Part shown: positions 1-6,367 of the stretch, in pieces
Numbering within the stretch: the stretch's first letter is position 1
Layout: each line of letters begins with the position of its first letter
Assembly (NCBI GenBank): GCA_021846145.1
Contig: JAJZCJ010000069.1
Location: 1 to 12,321, forward strand
Source: Bacillota bacterium
GTDB taxonomy: Bacteria; Bacillota; Bacilli; Alicyclobacillales; SLC66
DNA length: 12,321 nt
Direction of reading: 5' to 3'
The notes under the pieces: model-generated
Told to the model about the DNA's origin: nothing
The model's database searches: none
What the model saw: the letters and a program-made list of their open reading frames with translations, nothing else
Translations under genes and position numbers: made by a program

Positions 1-8
1 AATTCTGA

Positions 9-28
9 TGTCTACAATTTGTCTACAA
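9..28 (+). repeat. tandem TGTCTACAA direct repeat
   Basis: TGTCTACAA occurs at 9-17 and again at 20-28, 11 bp apart. Together with the TTGTC cluster on the other side of the tRNA-like core at 77-97, these could be arm-type binding sites of a tyrosine recombinase. The repeat is seen directly; the role is inference. Confidence 0.4.
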
Positions 29-46
29 AACGGCTCCTGGAACGCG

Positions 47-73
47 AAAAACCCGCTATTTACGCGGGTTTTT
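47..73. terminator. rho-independent terminator hairpin, bidirectional
   Basis: A 10-bp stem, AAAAACCCGC (47-56) with GCGGGTTTTT (64-73), has a 7-base loop. It gives a T-run on both strands. It lies just downstream, on the minus strand, of the tRNA/tmRNA-like 3' end at 77-97, where the natural terminator of that RNA gene would be expected. Confidence 0.8.
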
Positions 74-76
74 CAA

Positions 77-97
77 TGGAGGCGAGGGGAATCGAAC
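77..97 (-). other. tmRNA/tRNA 3'-end fragment (probable attachment-site core)
   Basis: On the minus strand the segment reads as a T-loop (TTCGATT), the 3' half of a T-stem (CCCCT), an acceptor 3' strand (CGCCTCC) and discriminator A. The bases before the loop (ATCAG) cannot pair with CCCCT, so the RNA gene is cut here and this is only its 3' end. An acceptor strand CGCCTCC, with U at position 70, would pair with the 5' GGGGGCG start common in Gram-positive tmRNAs through a G3-U70 wobble, so ssrA is the favoured source. A tRNA starting GGAGGCG (for example a Ser tRNA) is possible. CCA is not encoded. The 3' ends of ssrA and tRNA genes are classic integration sites, so this is read as an attR-type junction. 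Host-like terminator sequence lies on the left and element DNA on the right. Confidence 0.6.
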
Positions 98-425
98 TGA
101 TTCCACCCATCTCCCTTCTCGTTGTATCTTTTCCCTGATTGTCCCGTGTTGTCACGCTTTGTCCGGTATCTATTTCTTATCTTGTCCCGGCTGATACCAT
201 CGAATCTTGCGGCGTATTGTCCACTTTGGATACAGCATTGGATACAGAGTCATTGAATTTGGTGAGAAAGATCGCCTATTTGTTATCAAGCGTTCTGGAG
301 TACCAAGTGAAAAGTATCTTTTGATCTTGGATGATTAACTTAAAATCAACAAACAGCAGCAACCCTGGAATCCACTTCCTTGTTTAATGTGCTATGTAAA
401 GCACACGAATTCCATTTGGCAAAAA
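98..425. other. gene-poor left region with phased TTGTC repeats
   Basis: No convincing gene is present. TTGTC occurs in the same orientation at 139, 149, 159, 182 and 217; the first three are exactly 10 bp apart, one helical turn. TTGGATACAG-like repeats follow at about 225-246. A weak hairpin, TGTGCT (388-393) with AGCACA (400-405), lies 20 bases past the stop codon of the minus-strand gene at 426 and could help end its transcript. The TTGTC cluster may be integrase arm sites beside the attachment core. Confidence 0.4.
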
Positions 426-1748
426 TTATTGTCCAGTCACAGTTGACGAAGTGCCAATTCCTGTTGGTGTAACAATCGGGTTGTTGTTGTACGTATAATC
501 CCCCGTCATCGTTTCGTGAATAGAGATGCTCTGAATGCTATTTGCACTCGCAGACGGAGATTGAGCAGGAGTTCCAGATGTACTTCCTAGCTGAGTCTCT
601 AAGGTACTCATAGGCAACATCATGTCAAGGGTTAATTGCTCGCTGGAGATCAGATCTTGCCCATTGGTCGGTTGCACCGTGATCTGAAGCGCCCCCTTCA
701 TCTGTTTGATGATGGCATTAAGCAGAGATGCCATTTGACTAGATGAAATCGATGATCCCTGACTGCTTGTGTGTGCAATCGAATTCATGATCGGTGTTAG
801 CATCTGACCGAGTGCATTAGAATCGAGTGTCGCAGTATAATTGGTGGACGTGCCCTTAATCGAAGATTCAATGTTTCTCAAGATATTAAAGTTCACTTCG
901 TTCAGCGGCATCTGTGATTGCAACGACTGAATCAGTTGTTCCACGTTCGTTTGCTCTACCCAACCCTGACCTTGGTTCAGCCACACACGTGACCCCTGAA
1001 TATACTCTTGAATAGTCTTCGGCAAAGCGGAACTAGGAACAGCAGATGCTTGCGGAGTGATTGTGATGAGTACCGCCTTGGCACCATTTACCGTCCCTGT
1101 CTCCGCCGTCATTTGCATTTGCAATGTCATATCCTGAGGAATCTTACTGGTCGCAGACTGAGACTGAGGATTGACCGTAAAATGCATTTGCTCCGTAAGA
1201 TTCGCTGTCATCTGAGATTCCACTGCATTCTGAGTGTTTTGGAAAGCAGTGTCCAGGGCTTGTACAGCAGGTGTTTGCAGTTGATAGGAGCCATTCGTCC
1301 AGTTCGCAAACACGTCAGCTTTCTGAAGAATCGCTGTTAAGTCACTGACTGGAACATAAGTCGTTGGATTTTTCGAACCTGGATCTGTTGCAATAACCGT
1401 TGGAACAGACGCCAGTTTTGCACTGTTCAGATACACCGTCACCTGTCCTGGGACGTCTTTCCCTATAGATGATGAAATAACTGGCTCACTCGAGGTTGAT
1501 AAAAACCAGTCCCCCCCAGTCCACCTGCTATGCAATCCAATCGTCTTTAAACCATTAATCACATACCACACAGGGACGTACGTCAAACCGTTGCGCTGCA
1601 GCATAGCAGATGTCGCAACTTTTTCATTATTGACCACAATACTACTATTCTGTGAGTTTGTACTCGTGGTCGCAGCCATCGCAGTCGGAACGAAAGAGCC
1701 GACCGCAAACATGCCTGATGCCATTCCAACTATCCATTTATTTATCAC
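426..1748 (-). CDS. secreted protein with copper-amine-oxidase-type stalk domains
   Basis: A 440-residue exported protein of unknown role. Residues 1-25 form a typical signal peptide (basic start, hydrophobic core, cleavage near AMA-A). Residues of about 35-160 carry two short beta-type repeats with YVPV motifs (LTYVPVWYVINGL and TTYVPVSDLTAIL) and Trp-containing ends (SRWTGGDW, ANWTNGSY), as in copper amine oxidase N-terminal-like stalk domains of Gram-positive surface proteins. The remaining 270 residues are Gln/Ser/Thr-rich and resemble the beta-rich lipoprotein-like domains (DUF6612 or LppX/LolA-like) that often follow such stalks. That second assignment is from memory of the family style only. 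No lipobox Cys and no LPXTG anchor are visible. The start is GTG, with GGGGG 8 bases upstream. Downstream of the cassette described below, it stands alone, with its own -10 candidate. Confidence 0.75.
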   Translation of the reverse strand: MINKWIVGMASGMFAVGSFVPTAMAATTSTNSQNSSIVVNNEKVATSAMLQRNGLTYVPVWYVINGLKTIGLHSRWTGGDWFLSTSSEPVISSSIGKDVPGQVTVYLNSAKLASVPTVIATDPGSKNPTTYVPVSDLTAILQKADVFANWTNGSYQLQTPAVQALDTAFQNTQNAVESQMTANLTEQMHFTVNPQSQSATSKIPQDMTLQMQMTAETGTVNGAKAVLITITPQASAVPSSALPKTIQEYIQGSRVWLNQGQGWVEQTNVEQLIQSLQSQMPLNEVNFNILRNIESSIKGTSTNYTATLDSNALGQMLTPIMNSIAHTSSQGSSISSSQMASLLNAIIKQMKGALQITVQPTNGQDLISSEQLTLDMMLPMSTLETQLGSTSGTPAQSPSASANSIQSISIHETMTGDYTYNNNPIVTPTGIGTSSTVTGQ

Positions 1749-1793
1749 GTAGTACCCCCGTTCACATGATAATTGCTAATTCCCTGTATTAAA

Positions 1794-1799
1794 ATTATA
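1794..1799 (-). promoter_or_regulatory. -10 candidate for the stalk-domain gene
   Basis: The minus strand reads TATAAT here, about 45 bases upstream of the GTG start at 1748. The nearest TTGAAA is 20 bases further upstream, too far for an ideal -35, so only the -10 is convincing. Confidence 0.4.
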
Positions 1800-1839
1800 C
1801 CGTTAGATTTAATTTTGTTTTTCAACTAATAAAATACCA

Positions 1840-1940
1840 TCTTTTCGAATATCAATCCTCAGTCTAGCGGATAGATTGAATCTAAAATTTTCAATAGATT
1901 TCTACCGAAGTTCCACATAATGGAGTGTGATAAATTAGCA
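1840..1940 (-). repeat. 101-bp conserved non-coding block, copy A
   Basis: This aligns without gaps to 5585-5685, with about nine mismatches by hand count. It contains the palindrome TAGATT-N-AATCTA (1872-1884) and covers the end of the decayed regulator copy. In copy B the block lies between a response regulator and a bacteriocin-like gene. Here the peptide gene is missing, and the next gene on this strand is the stalk-domain protein. Strong identity in non-coding DNA points to a recent duplication or to a functional regulatory region. Confidence 0.8.
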
Positions 1941-2217
1941 TGATTCATCACTGTTATCACCACTACCTAATAGTTCCGAGATTTTAAGTACATATCCATG
2001 CCCTCTTTGGTGAAGAAGCATATAAGGCGTCAATAATTTTAATAACACGCTATATATAGCGTCCGTTGAATCGAGATCGTTAATTCTGCAAAATCCTCAT
2101 ACAATAAAATAATTAAATTCCAACCTCCGTCAACATCAGTATAATTTTGTGTTCTGAAACACTTTCACCACCTCGGCTCCCATAGATAGTGGCCACCATC
2201 ATGACAATGCCAATTTT
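1935..2217 (-). pseudogene. decayed 3' half of an OmpR-type response regulator
   Basis: Three broken pieces match the winged-helix half of the intact regulator at 5690-6367. Reading right to left: a first piece (2217-2113) carries SEHKIILMLTEVGI, aligning with SEFKVLYALIRNQE, and ends in a stop at 2113-2115. After a frame change, a piece reading NDLDSTDAIYSVL aligns with SDLAENSSLYMCV. After a short deletion, LLHQRGHGYVLK aligns with LTNQRGQGYVLK and runs to a TAA stop at 1935-1937. The order and spacing of the pieces are preserved. It begins right after the ABC permease stop codon. The receiver domain is absent. It is a remnant of a second copy of the regulator, followed as in the intact copy by the conserved non-coding block. 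Confidence 0.7.
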
Positions 2218-2247
2218 ATAATCACTTCTACCATATAATCCCGCTCT

Positions 2248-3657
2248 CTAATTACTCCACAAGTAGCGCAAACGCTTGGATCGGTGTAATAGATGGTAGC
2301 CTGTCAACATCGCAGCCAAGATGATCAGCAATGAGAGCGAAAGTCCCAACAACTCAAAACGGTAGGAAAGCCCTGACAACCCCATCGGGATCAACACGTT
2401 GGTCAATATCGAAATCATGGTGGAAGATACGGTACGTCGTTTTTTTTGCTGATCCGCAGTATTTGCATTGAGGTACACCTGACGAAAGATGATTTGGACG
2501 AGTGAATTGCTCATCAAACTTGCAAAAGCCACCATAAAACTTGTCAAAACTTCTATGGCCAAAAGGTGACCCATCGAAAATTTAGCGAGCAATACGGCGA
2601 GAAGCCAAAAGACAAAGAAAAGAGGAAGCGTTGCAATCAGCCGTGAATACCACACCTTCCACAGTGACACTGGCGCAACGAACAGTAACGGGAGTCCTTT
2701 TGGGCCTGTGAGGGATAGGAGTTGGACACTTCCAAGAATCCCCCCCACCATGGCGATTCCCCACATCCACATTTGTCGTTGGAAATACGTCAAGAAAAAC
2801 AAAATGATCAAATTGACAAGAAGTTCTAACCTTTTTCGCTGATAAAAGATCACTTCCACCCAATAGAACAACCGAATCAACCCTGTTGGCGCAGATTTAG
2901 ATTTGTAGCTTTTGTTTCCCGATTTGACACGCACTGGAGCCAAATGTTCGCGTGTGTTCAAAGTGAGCAAAACTCGCAGCGCATAACCGCCAAGACCAAA
3001 AAAAATAGCCGCACCCACAAACGGGACTGCCAACTGGTTCAGCTTGCCGATGTCGAGAATAGGCTGACCGATCAAATTGAGCAAGACGTGATCTTTTCGA
3101 ATAACAAAGCCAAGAGCGAGAAAGCCTACCATCATCAATAAGCCACCGATGGAACTGATCACCTTTTGCGGATTTTTAGGTTGAAAACCTTTGACCATCC
3201 CTTCGATCAACGCAGATAATCCAAACGGCACACCAAAAAAGAAGATAAACGCTACAGGAAAAAGCACCAGTCCTCCCAACACCGACACGCGCACTGCCAT
3301 TAGAACTCCCAACACCAAGCTGACGAAGACGGTGACAATCAATGAGTTGATGCTCAACATCAACAATACCCAAGCAGATTTGGCCGATGGAGACAACGGA
3401 GAAATACCAATAATCCCTTGCGTGGTACTCAGTTGCATTGACCGATAACCGTAAAACACTTGCGGGATGCTGAAAACCAACATATACAACACACTGACTC
3501 CCAAGTTTTCTTGAAAAGTCGAGTTCCCTCCAAAAAACGCGGAAAATATGAACATAGTTTGTACCAATATGGAGACGATCAGTGGAAACCAGTTCTGAAA
3601 ATACCGATATTGTCGTTTTAGCATAAACAATTGCCAGTGCAAGATAAATGCGATCAT
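2248..3657 (-). CDS. ABC transporter permease subunit (ABC-2-like)
   Basis: A 469-residue integral membrane protein with about twelve hydrophobic segments, and a Lys/Arg-rich central loop (KSGNKSYKSKSAP) between the sixth and seventh. It is the membrane partner of the ATPase immediately upstream. I chose ATG at 3657 rather than GTG at 3660, because AAGGAG lies 7 bases before the ATG. That ribosome binding site is inside the end of the ATPase gene, and the stop codon TAG abuts the start (TAGTGATG), so the two are translationally coupled. The length and twelve-segment layout look like a two-repeat exporter subunit. The substrate is unknown. In this context, peptide export or self-protection against the neighbouring bacteriocin-like peptide is plausible but not shown. 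Confidence 0.8.
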   Translation of the reverse strand: MIAFILHWQLFMLKRQYRYFQNWFPLIVSILVQTMFIFSAFFGGNSTFQENLGVSVLYMLVFSIPQVFYGYRSMQLSTTQGIIGISPLSPSAKSAWVLLMLSINSLIVTVFVSLVLGVLMAVRVSVLGGLVLFPVAFIFFFGVPFGLSALIEGMVKGFQPKNPQKVISSIGGLLMMVGFLALGFVIRKDHVLLNLIGQPILDIGKLNQLAVPFVGAAIFFGLGGYALRVLLTLNTREHLAPVRVKSGNKSYKSKSAPTGLIRLFYWVEVIFYQRKRLELLVNLIILFFLTYFQRQMWMWGIAMVGGILGSVQLLSLTGPKGLPLLFVAPVSLWKVWYSRLIATLPLFFVFWLLAVLLAKFSMGHLLAIEVLTSFMVAFASLMSNSLVQIIFRQVYLNANTADQQKKRRTVSSTMISILTNVLIPMGLSGLSYRFELLGLSLSLLIILAAMLTGYHLLHRSKRLRYLWSN

Positions 3658-3659
3658 CA

Positions 3660-4394
3660 CTATACTCCTTCGCGAGTCAACATAAAAAAGTGTTCTTGCA
3701 AATGTCCATGTGTTTGCAACCAGACATCATCAATGGTTTGATCTGCCAAAAGAACACCGTTTGCCAGAATGAGTACACGACTGCACAGTCCTTCAGCCAT
3801 ATCAAGCAAATGAGTAGACAAAAGTATGGAATGACCAGCAGCGACATACTCCCGAAAGGCATTCTGCATTTCCACCGCCCCATCGGGATCAAGTCCCACT
3901 GTAGGTTCATCCGCCAACAGCAGTTTTGGCTCATGCACCAATTGAGCAATCAGAGCAATTTTTTGCTGCATTCCATGAGAATACTGATCGGCTCTTTTAT
4001 GTACGGCACCCGTGAGACGAAATCGATCGATGTATGGCTCAGCGCGTCTTTTCGCCGTTTTGCCGTCAATCCCATACATCCCTGCCACGAATTCCACATA
4101 TTCCATCCCTGTCAAATACGGTATGATCATTGGCTGCTCAGCCACATAACCAAATTGTCTGCGGGCTTCAATCGGATCATCGGCAATATCGTAGCCGTGA
4201 TACTGAACACTACCTTTGGTTGGTTGCATTAGTCCTGTCAGCATGCGTAAGGTAGTGCTTTTGCCCGCGCCATTTGGCCCGAGCAGACCGACAAGTTCAC
4301 CTGCATAAATTTCTACAGAAAAGTTATTCACAGCCACCAGCGATCCGTATTGCTGATGCAGATGAGTTGCTTTCATAAGCATTGGTTCTCCCAT
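3660..4394 (-). CDS. ABC transporter ATP-binding protein
   Basis: A 244-residue nucleotide-binding subunit of a two-gene ABC transporter. From the chosen start: Walker A GPNGAGKST at 39-47, Q-loop Gln 87, Walker B LLLADE at 158-163, D-loop GLDP at 167-170 and H-loop His 195. The signature is degenerate, YSHGMQQK at 138-145 instead of LSGGQ, which is common in bacitracin/lantibiotic-type and ABC-2 exporters. ATG at 4394 was chosen because AGGGGG lies 9 bases upstream; a longer form from TTG at 4424 lacks such a site. An internal ATG at 4382, preceded by GGGAG, is an alternative. The gene follows the C39/FtsX chimera by 66 bases on the same strand and is coupled to the permease. Confidence 0.9.
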   Translation of the reverse strand: MGEPMLMKATHLHQQYGSLVAVNNFSVEIYAGELVGLLGPNGAGKSTTLRMLTGLMQPTKGSVQYHGYDIADDPIEARRQFGYVAEQPMIIPYLTGMEYVEFVAGMYGIDGKTAKRRAEPYIDRFRLTGAVHKRADQYSHGMQQKIALIAQLVHEPKLLLADEPTVGLDPDGAVEMQNAFREYVAAGHSILLSTHLLDMAEGLCSRVLILANGVLLADQTIDDVWLQTHGHLQEHFFMLTREGV

Positions 4395-4460
4395 CGCATA
4401 ACGCCCCCTATCATTCACAAGCAATTATTGGCACGGATATTATTTATTAATCTTGTATGT

Positions 4461-4961
4461 TTATTCCTTTATCGCACGTATAGGTACGATCTTCGCTGCA
4501 AAGAGACTGGGATAAATCCCGAATAGAACGCCAAGAACAGTACCTAAAACAAACGCCTGGATAAAATTCATGACTGTAAAACTTTGCGGAATTCCTTTCA
4601 CCAACATGATAAAACTCGCCAATGTGCCAAACAGCATCCCACCTATTGTTCCGATGAAGCTAATCAATACTGATTCAAACAATAATTGTGCAAAAATATG
4701 GATTGGTTTTGCGCCAAATGCCAGATGCAACCCAATTTCCTTCTTCTTAACAATACAACCCAACTGCACCTGAAGCCAAGACGAAAGGTTATTTATATTT
4801 TTAAGCGTAGTCCCAATCACCGGATCTGTAACAAGAACTGATCGAAGCTGTTTGATGTTTATTGGAATTCCATAAAACTGAGCCATAGCCATAACACTTG
4901 CTGGTACGCAATCATGAGTAGCACTCTGGAAATAAAATGGTTTTTCATTTACTTTTGCCAT
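4461..4961 (-). CDS. chimeric ORF: truncated C39 peptidase fused to MacB/FtsX permease C-terminus
   Basis: Residues 8-67 match the start of a C39 bacteriocin-processing peptidase. There is a catalytic Cys 18 in THDCVPASVMAMAQFYGI, then QLRSVLVTDPVIGTTLKNI, the usual 'tSl..i' stretch. The catalytic His and Asp lie later in the family and are absent. At residues 66-72 the sequence switches to the last part of a MacB/FtsX-type permease: VKKKEIGLHLAFGAKP, then three hydrophobic segments, and an end GIYPSLFAAKIVPIRAIKE, typical of that family. The frame is open across the join (near 4750-4765). The start has GGGAG 6 bases upstream. It follows the membrane protein by 27 bases. The simplest reading is an in-frame deletion that joined two neighbouring genes (exporter/peptidase and permease), leaving a probably inactive product. 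A real fusion is less likely because the catalytic triad is incomplete. Confidence 0.75.
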   Translation of the reverse strand: MAKVNEKPFYFQSATHDCVPASVMAMAQFYGIPINIKQLRSVLVTDPVIGTTLKNINNLSSWLQVQLGCIVKKKEIGLHLAFGAKPIHIFAQLLFESVLISFIGTIGGMLFGTLASFIMLVKGIPQSFTVMNFIQAFVLGTVLGVLFGIYPSLFAAKIVPIRAIKE

Positions 4962-4988
4962 ATATAGCTCCCAAAACTGTATTTGTTC

Positions 4989-5273
4989 TTATAATGATCG
5001 GTTATTTTTTTTGTTAATTATTTTTATTTTATACACTACAAATAATGCCGTTAAAATTGATAATGATAAAAGAATCATTGATGATATAAATCCTATCTTG
5101 GACGATCCTATTTCAGGAAATAACATACCCATTGTTAAAACAACTATATTCAAAAATAGCATGATCGTTAGTGCAATGTAATATTTCCTTTTTTCGATTT
5201 TAATTTTACGGTAACTAACAACCGAAGAAATTAAGTATACAAGTCCAATTCCCAGCAATATATAAGACCTCAA
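4989..5273 (-). CDS. small three-helix membrane protein, possible bacteriocin immunity
   Basis: About 94 residues with three hydrophobic segments (starting SYILLGIGLVYLI, YYIALTIMLFLN and IGFISSMILLSL) separated by Lys/Arg-rich loops, and a basic tail. I recognise no family. The frame is open back to 5306, but that stretch lies inside the 5285-5335 stem-loop. A TTG at 5273, with GAGGTG about 6 bases upstream, is the better start. It follows the bacteriocin-like gene on the same strand after the hairpin. A small multi-helix protein directly after a class II bacteriocin gene is the classic place and shape of an immunity protein; that role is inference. Confidence 0.6.
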   Translation of the reverse strand: MRSYILLGIGLVYLISSVVSYRKIKIEKRKYYIALTIMLFLNIVVLTMGMLFPEIGSSKIGFISSMILLSLSILTALFVVYKIKIINKKNNRSL

Positions 5274-5289
5274 ATAATTCACCTCATCT

Positions 5290-5332
5290 AACAACATCAA
5301 GCACATGAATATCTCGTGTGCTTGATGTTGTT
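5290..5332 (-). terminator. 16-bp stem-loop after the bacteriocin-like gene
   Basis: Perfect inverted repeat: AACAACATCAAGCACA (5290-5305) with its complement (5317-5332), loop 11 bases. It begins two bases past the stop codon. No T-run follows on the minus strand, so it is more likely an attenuator or 3'-end stabilizer, leaving the peptide gene expressed above the downstream genes, than a full terminator. Confidence 0.7.
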
Positions 5333-5334
5333 AA

Positions 5335-5535
5335 TTAATACGCAGTCCCAACCGACATTAAACCATTGGCAATCAGGCTTCCCGATATTCGAAACCCATA
5401 AGAAAGCACTGGTGATGCCTCAGGGAAAGCAGCACAAAGTGCACCAGTAATTACACCCACTCCTACACCCGCACCTTCAAACCACCAATTTACACCTGCG
5501 GTTTGCGATAATTCTTGCTCATTTAATTCGACCAC
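5335..5535 (-). CDS. bacteriocin-like peptide with double-glycine-type leader
   Basis: A short secreted peptide candidate of about 66 residues. The start region ELNEQELSQTAG has the LxxxELxxxxG spacing of leaders cut by C39 peptidase exporters (usually GG; here AG). The predicted mature part begins VNWWFEGAGVGVGV, is Gly/Ala-rich and hydrophobic with one Cys, and ends LMSVGTAY, as in class II (Blp-like or two-peptide) bacteriocins. The frame is open to GTG at 5547, but the AAAGGTGG site overlaps that codon. GTG at 5535 lies 8 bases from it and gives MVELNEQ. Neighbours support the call: response regulator and conserved leader upstream; stem-loop, small membrane protein and C39 remnant downstream. 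No intact dedicated exporter remains in the window, so maturation would need another transporter. Confidence 0.65.
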   Translation of the reverse strand: MVELNEQELSQTAGVNWWFEGAGVGVGVITGALCAAFPEASPVLSYGFRISGSLIANGLMSVGTAY

Positions 5536-5584
5536 AACATTCACCACCTTTCAACTAATTTTATTTTTCATCCAGAGAATATCA

Positions 5585-5685
5585 TCATTTCGAATTCCAA
5601 TCCTCAGTCTAGCGGATAGATTCAATCTAAAATTTTCAATAGATTTCTAGCGAACTTCAACATACTGGAGAGTGATAAATTAGCA
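5585..5685 (-). promoter_or_regulatory. 101-bp conserved non-coding block, copy B (leader of the bacteriocin-like gene)
   Basis: About 91% identical, by hand alignment, to 1840-1940. It lies between the response regulator stop and the peptide gene. It contains the dyad TAGATT-N-AATCTA (5617-5629) and a direct repeat ATAGATT at 5616-5622 and 5639-5645, 23 bp apart, close to two helical turns as for paired OmpR-type binding sites. Further similarity (TTCAACTAAT at 5550-5559 and 1821-1830) reaches the peptide's ribosome binding site. A good -35/-10 pair is not evident. The likely role is promoter/operator for the peptide operon, bound by the upstream regulator; this is inference. Confidence 0.55.
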
Positions 5686-5689
5686 CAGT

Positions 5690-6367
5690 TTACTCACTTC
5701 CTCCGCCTAATCCCGAAGTTTTTAATACATATCCTTGACCTCTTTGGTTTGTTAAAATGGCTGGATGCTTAGGATCTTGTTCAATCTTTTCACGCAATCC
5801 CTTGACACACATGTACAAAGAGGAGTTTTCAGCTAAATCAGAAAGTGCCATCAGTTCCTCATTTTTAATTGCTTTTTCTTGATTTCGAATCAATGCGTAT
5901 AACACTTTGAATTCGCTAAGAGATAAGGTGATGCGTTCACCATTTTTTATCACGCAATGCCCAAATGGATCAAAAACTACTCCTTGGCTGATTTCTACTC
6001 TGTTAACACCCACATTTTTCTGATGTTGTATTGTATGAAAGTCTTTAAATAGTTCCAAAAGTGGTTTTTTAAGATGAACACTGGCTTTTTGTCGAAAGAG
6101 TATACGTTTCACTGAACTAATATCTGTATTTAACAGCATAATTGGAACTGACGTGATTTGAAGTATTTCCTGCCAATATTCAAAATCAGTAATTGTCGGA
6201 TTCGGAAAGTCAAGCAAAACCGCGAGAAATTCTTCTTTAGCAACAATTGACTTTGCTTTATTTCGGCATGTCATATGTATCATTTCAATATCTTCATATT
6301 TTGTAAAAGTTGAAAATAGTGAAGCAACATAATGATTATCTGTTACAAATAAAACTGACATTGACAT
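5690..6367 (-). CDS. OmpR-family response regulator, orphan, weak receiver
   Basis: A 225-residue DNA-binding regulator. The N-terminal receiver keeps a phospho-acceptor candidate Asp 53 (AVLLDFPNP) and a KP pair (HLKKPLLELF). It has one acidic residue (Asp 10, LFVTDNHY) where the family has two, and the conserved Thr/Ser after the fourth strand is not clear (PIMLLNTD), so phosphorylation may be weak or absent. Residues of about 140-217 are a full winged helix of the OmpR/PhoB type (LSLSEFKVLYALIRN, then LYMCVKGLREKI, then TNQRGQGYVL). ATG at 6367 has GGGGGAG 8-9 bases upstream. No histidine kinase is nearby. The next gene on the strand is the bacteriocin-like peptide, its probable target. 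The decayed copy at 1935-2217 shows the regulator was duplicated. The end GLGGGSE is low-complexity. Confidence 0.85.
   Translation of the reverse strand: MSMSVLFVTDNHYVASLFSTFTKYEDIEMIHMTCRNKAKSIVAKEEFLAVLLDFPNPTITDFEYWQEILQITSVPIMLLNTDISSVKRILFRQKASVHLKKPLLELFKDFHTIQHQKNVGVNRVEISQGVVFDPFGHCVIKNGERITLSLSEFKVLYALIRNQEKAIKNEELMALSDLAENSSLYMCVKGLREKIEQDPKHPAILTNQRGQGYVLKTSGLGGGSE

Noticed and set aside
77..130. Complete tRNA gene
   Set aside because: Only the T-loop, T-stem 3' half and acceptor 3' strand are present; the preceding bases do not pair, so it is a 3' fragment.
139..324. Plus-strand open frame of 61 codons starting TTG
   Set aside because: It runs through the phased TTGTC repeats, has no ribosome binding site and no recognisable composition; the repeats explain the sequence better.
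5274..5306. N-terminal extension of the small membrane protein to 5306
   Set aside because: The extra 11 codons fall in or next to the stem-loop and lack a ribosome binding site, while TTG at 5273 has GAGGTG at good spacing.
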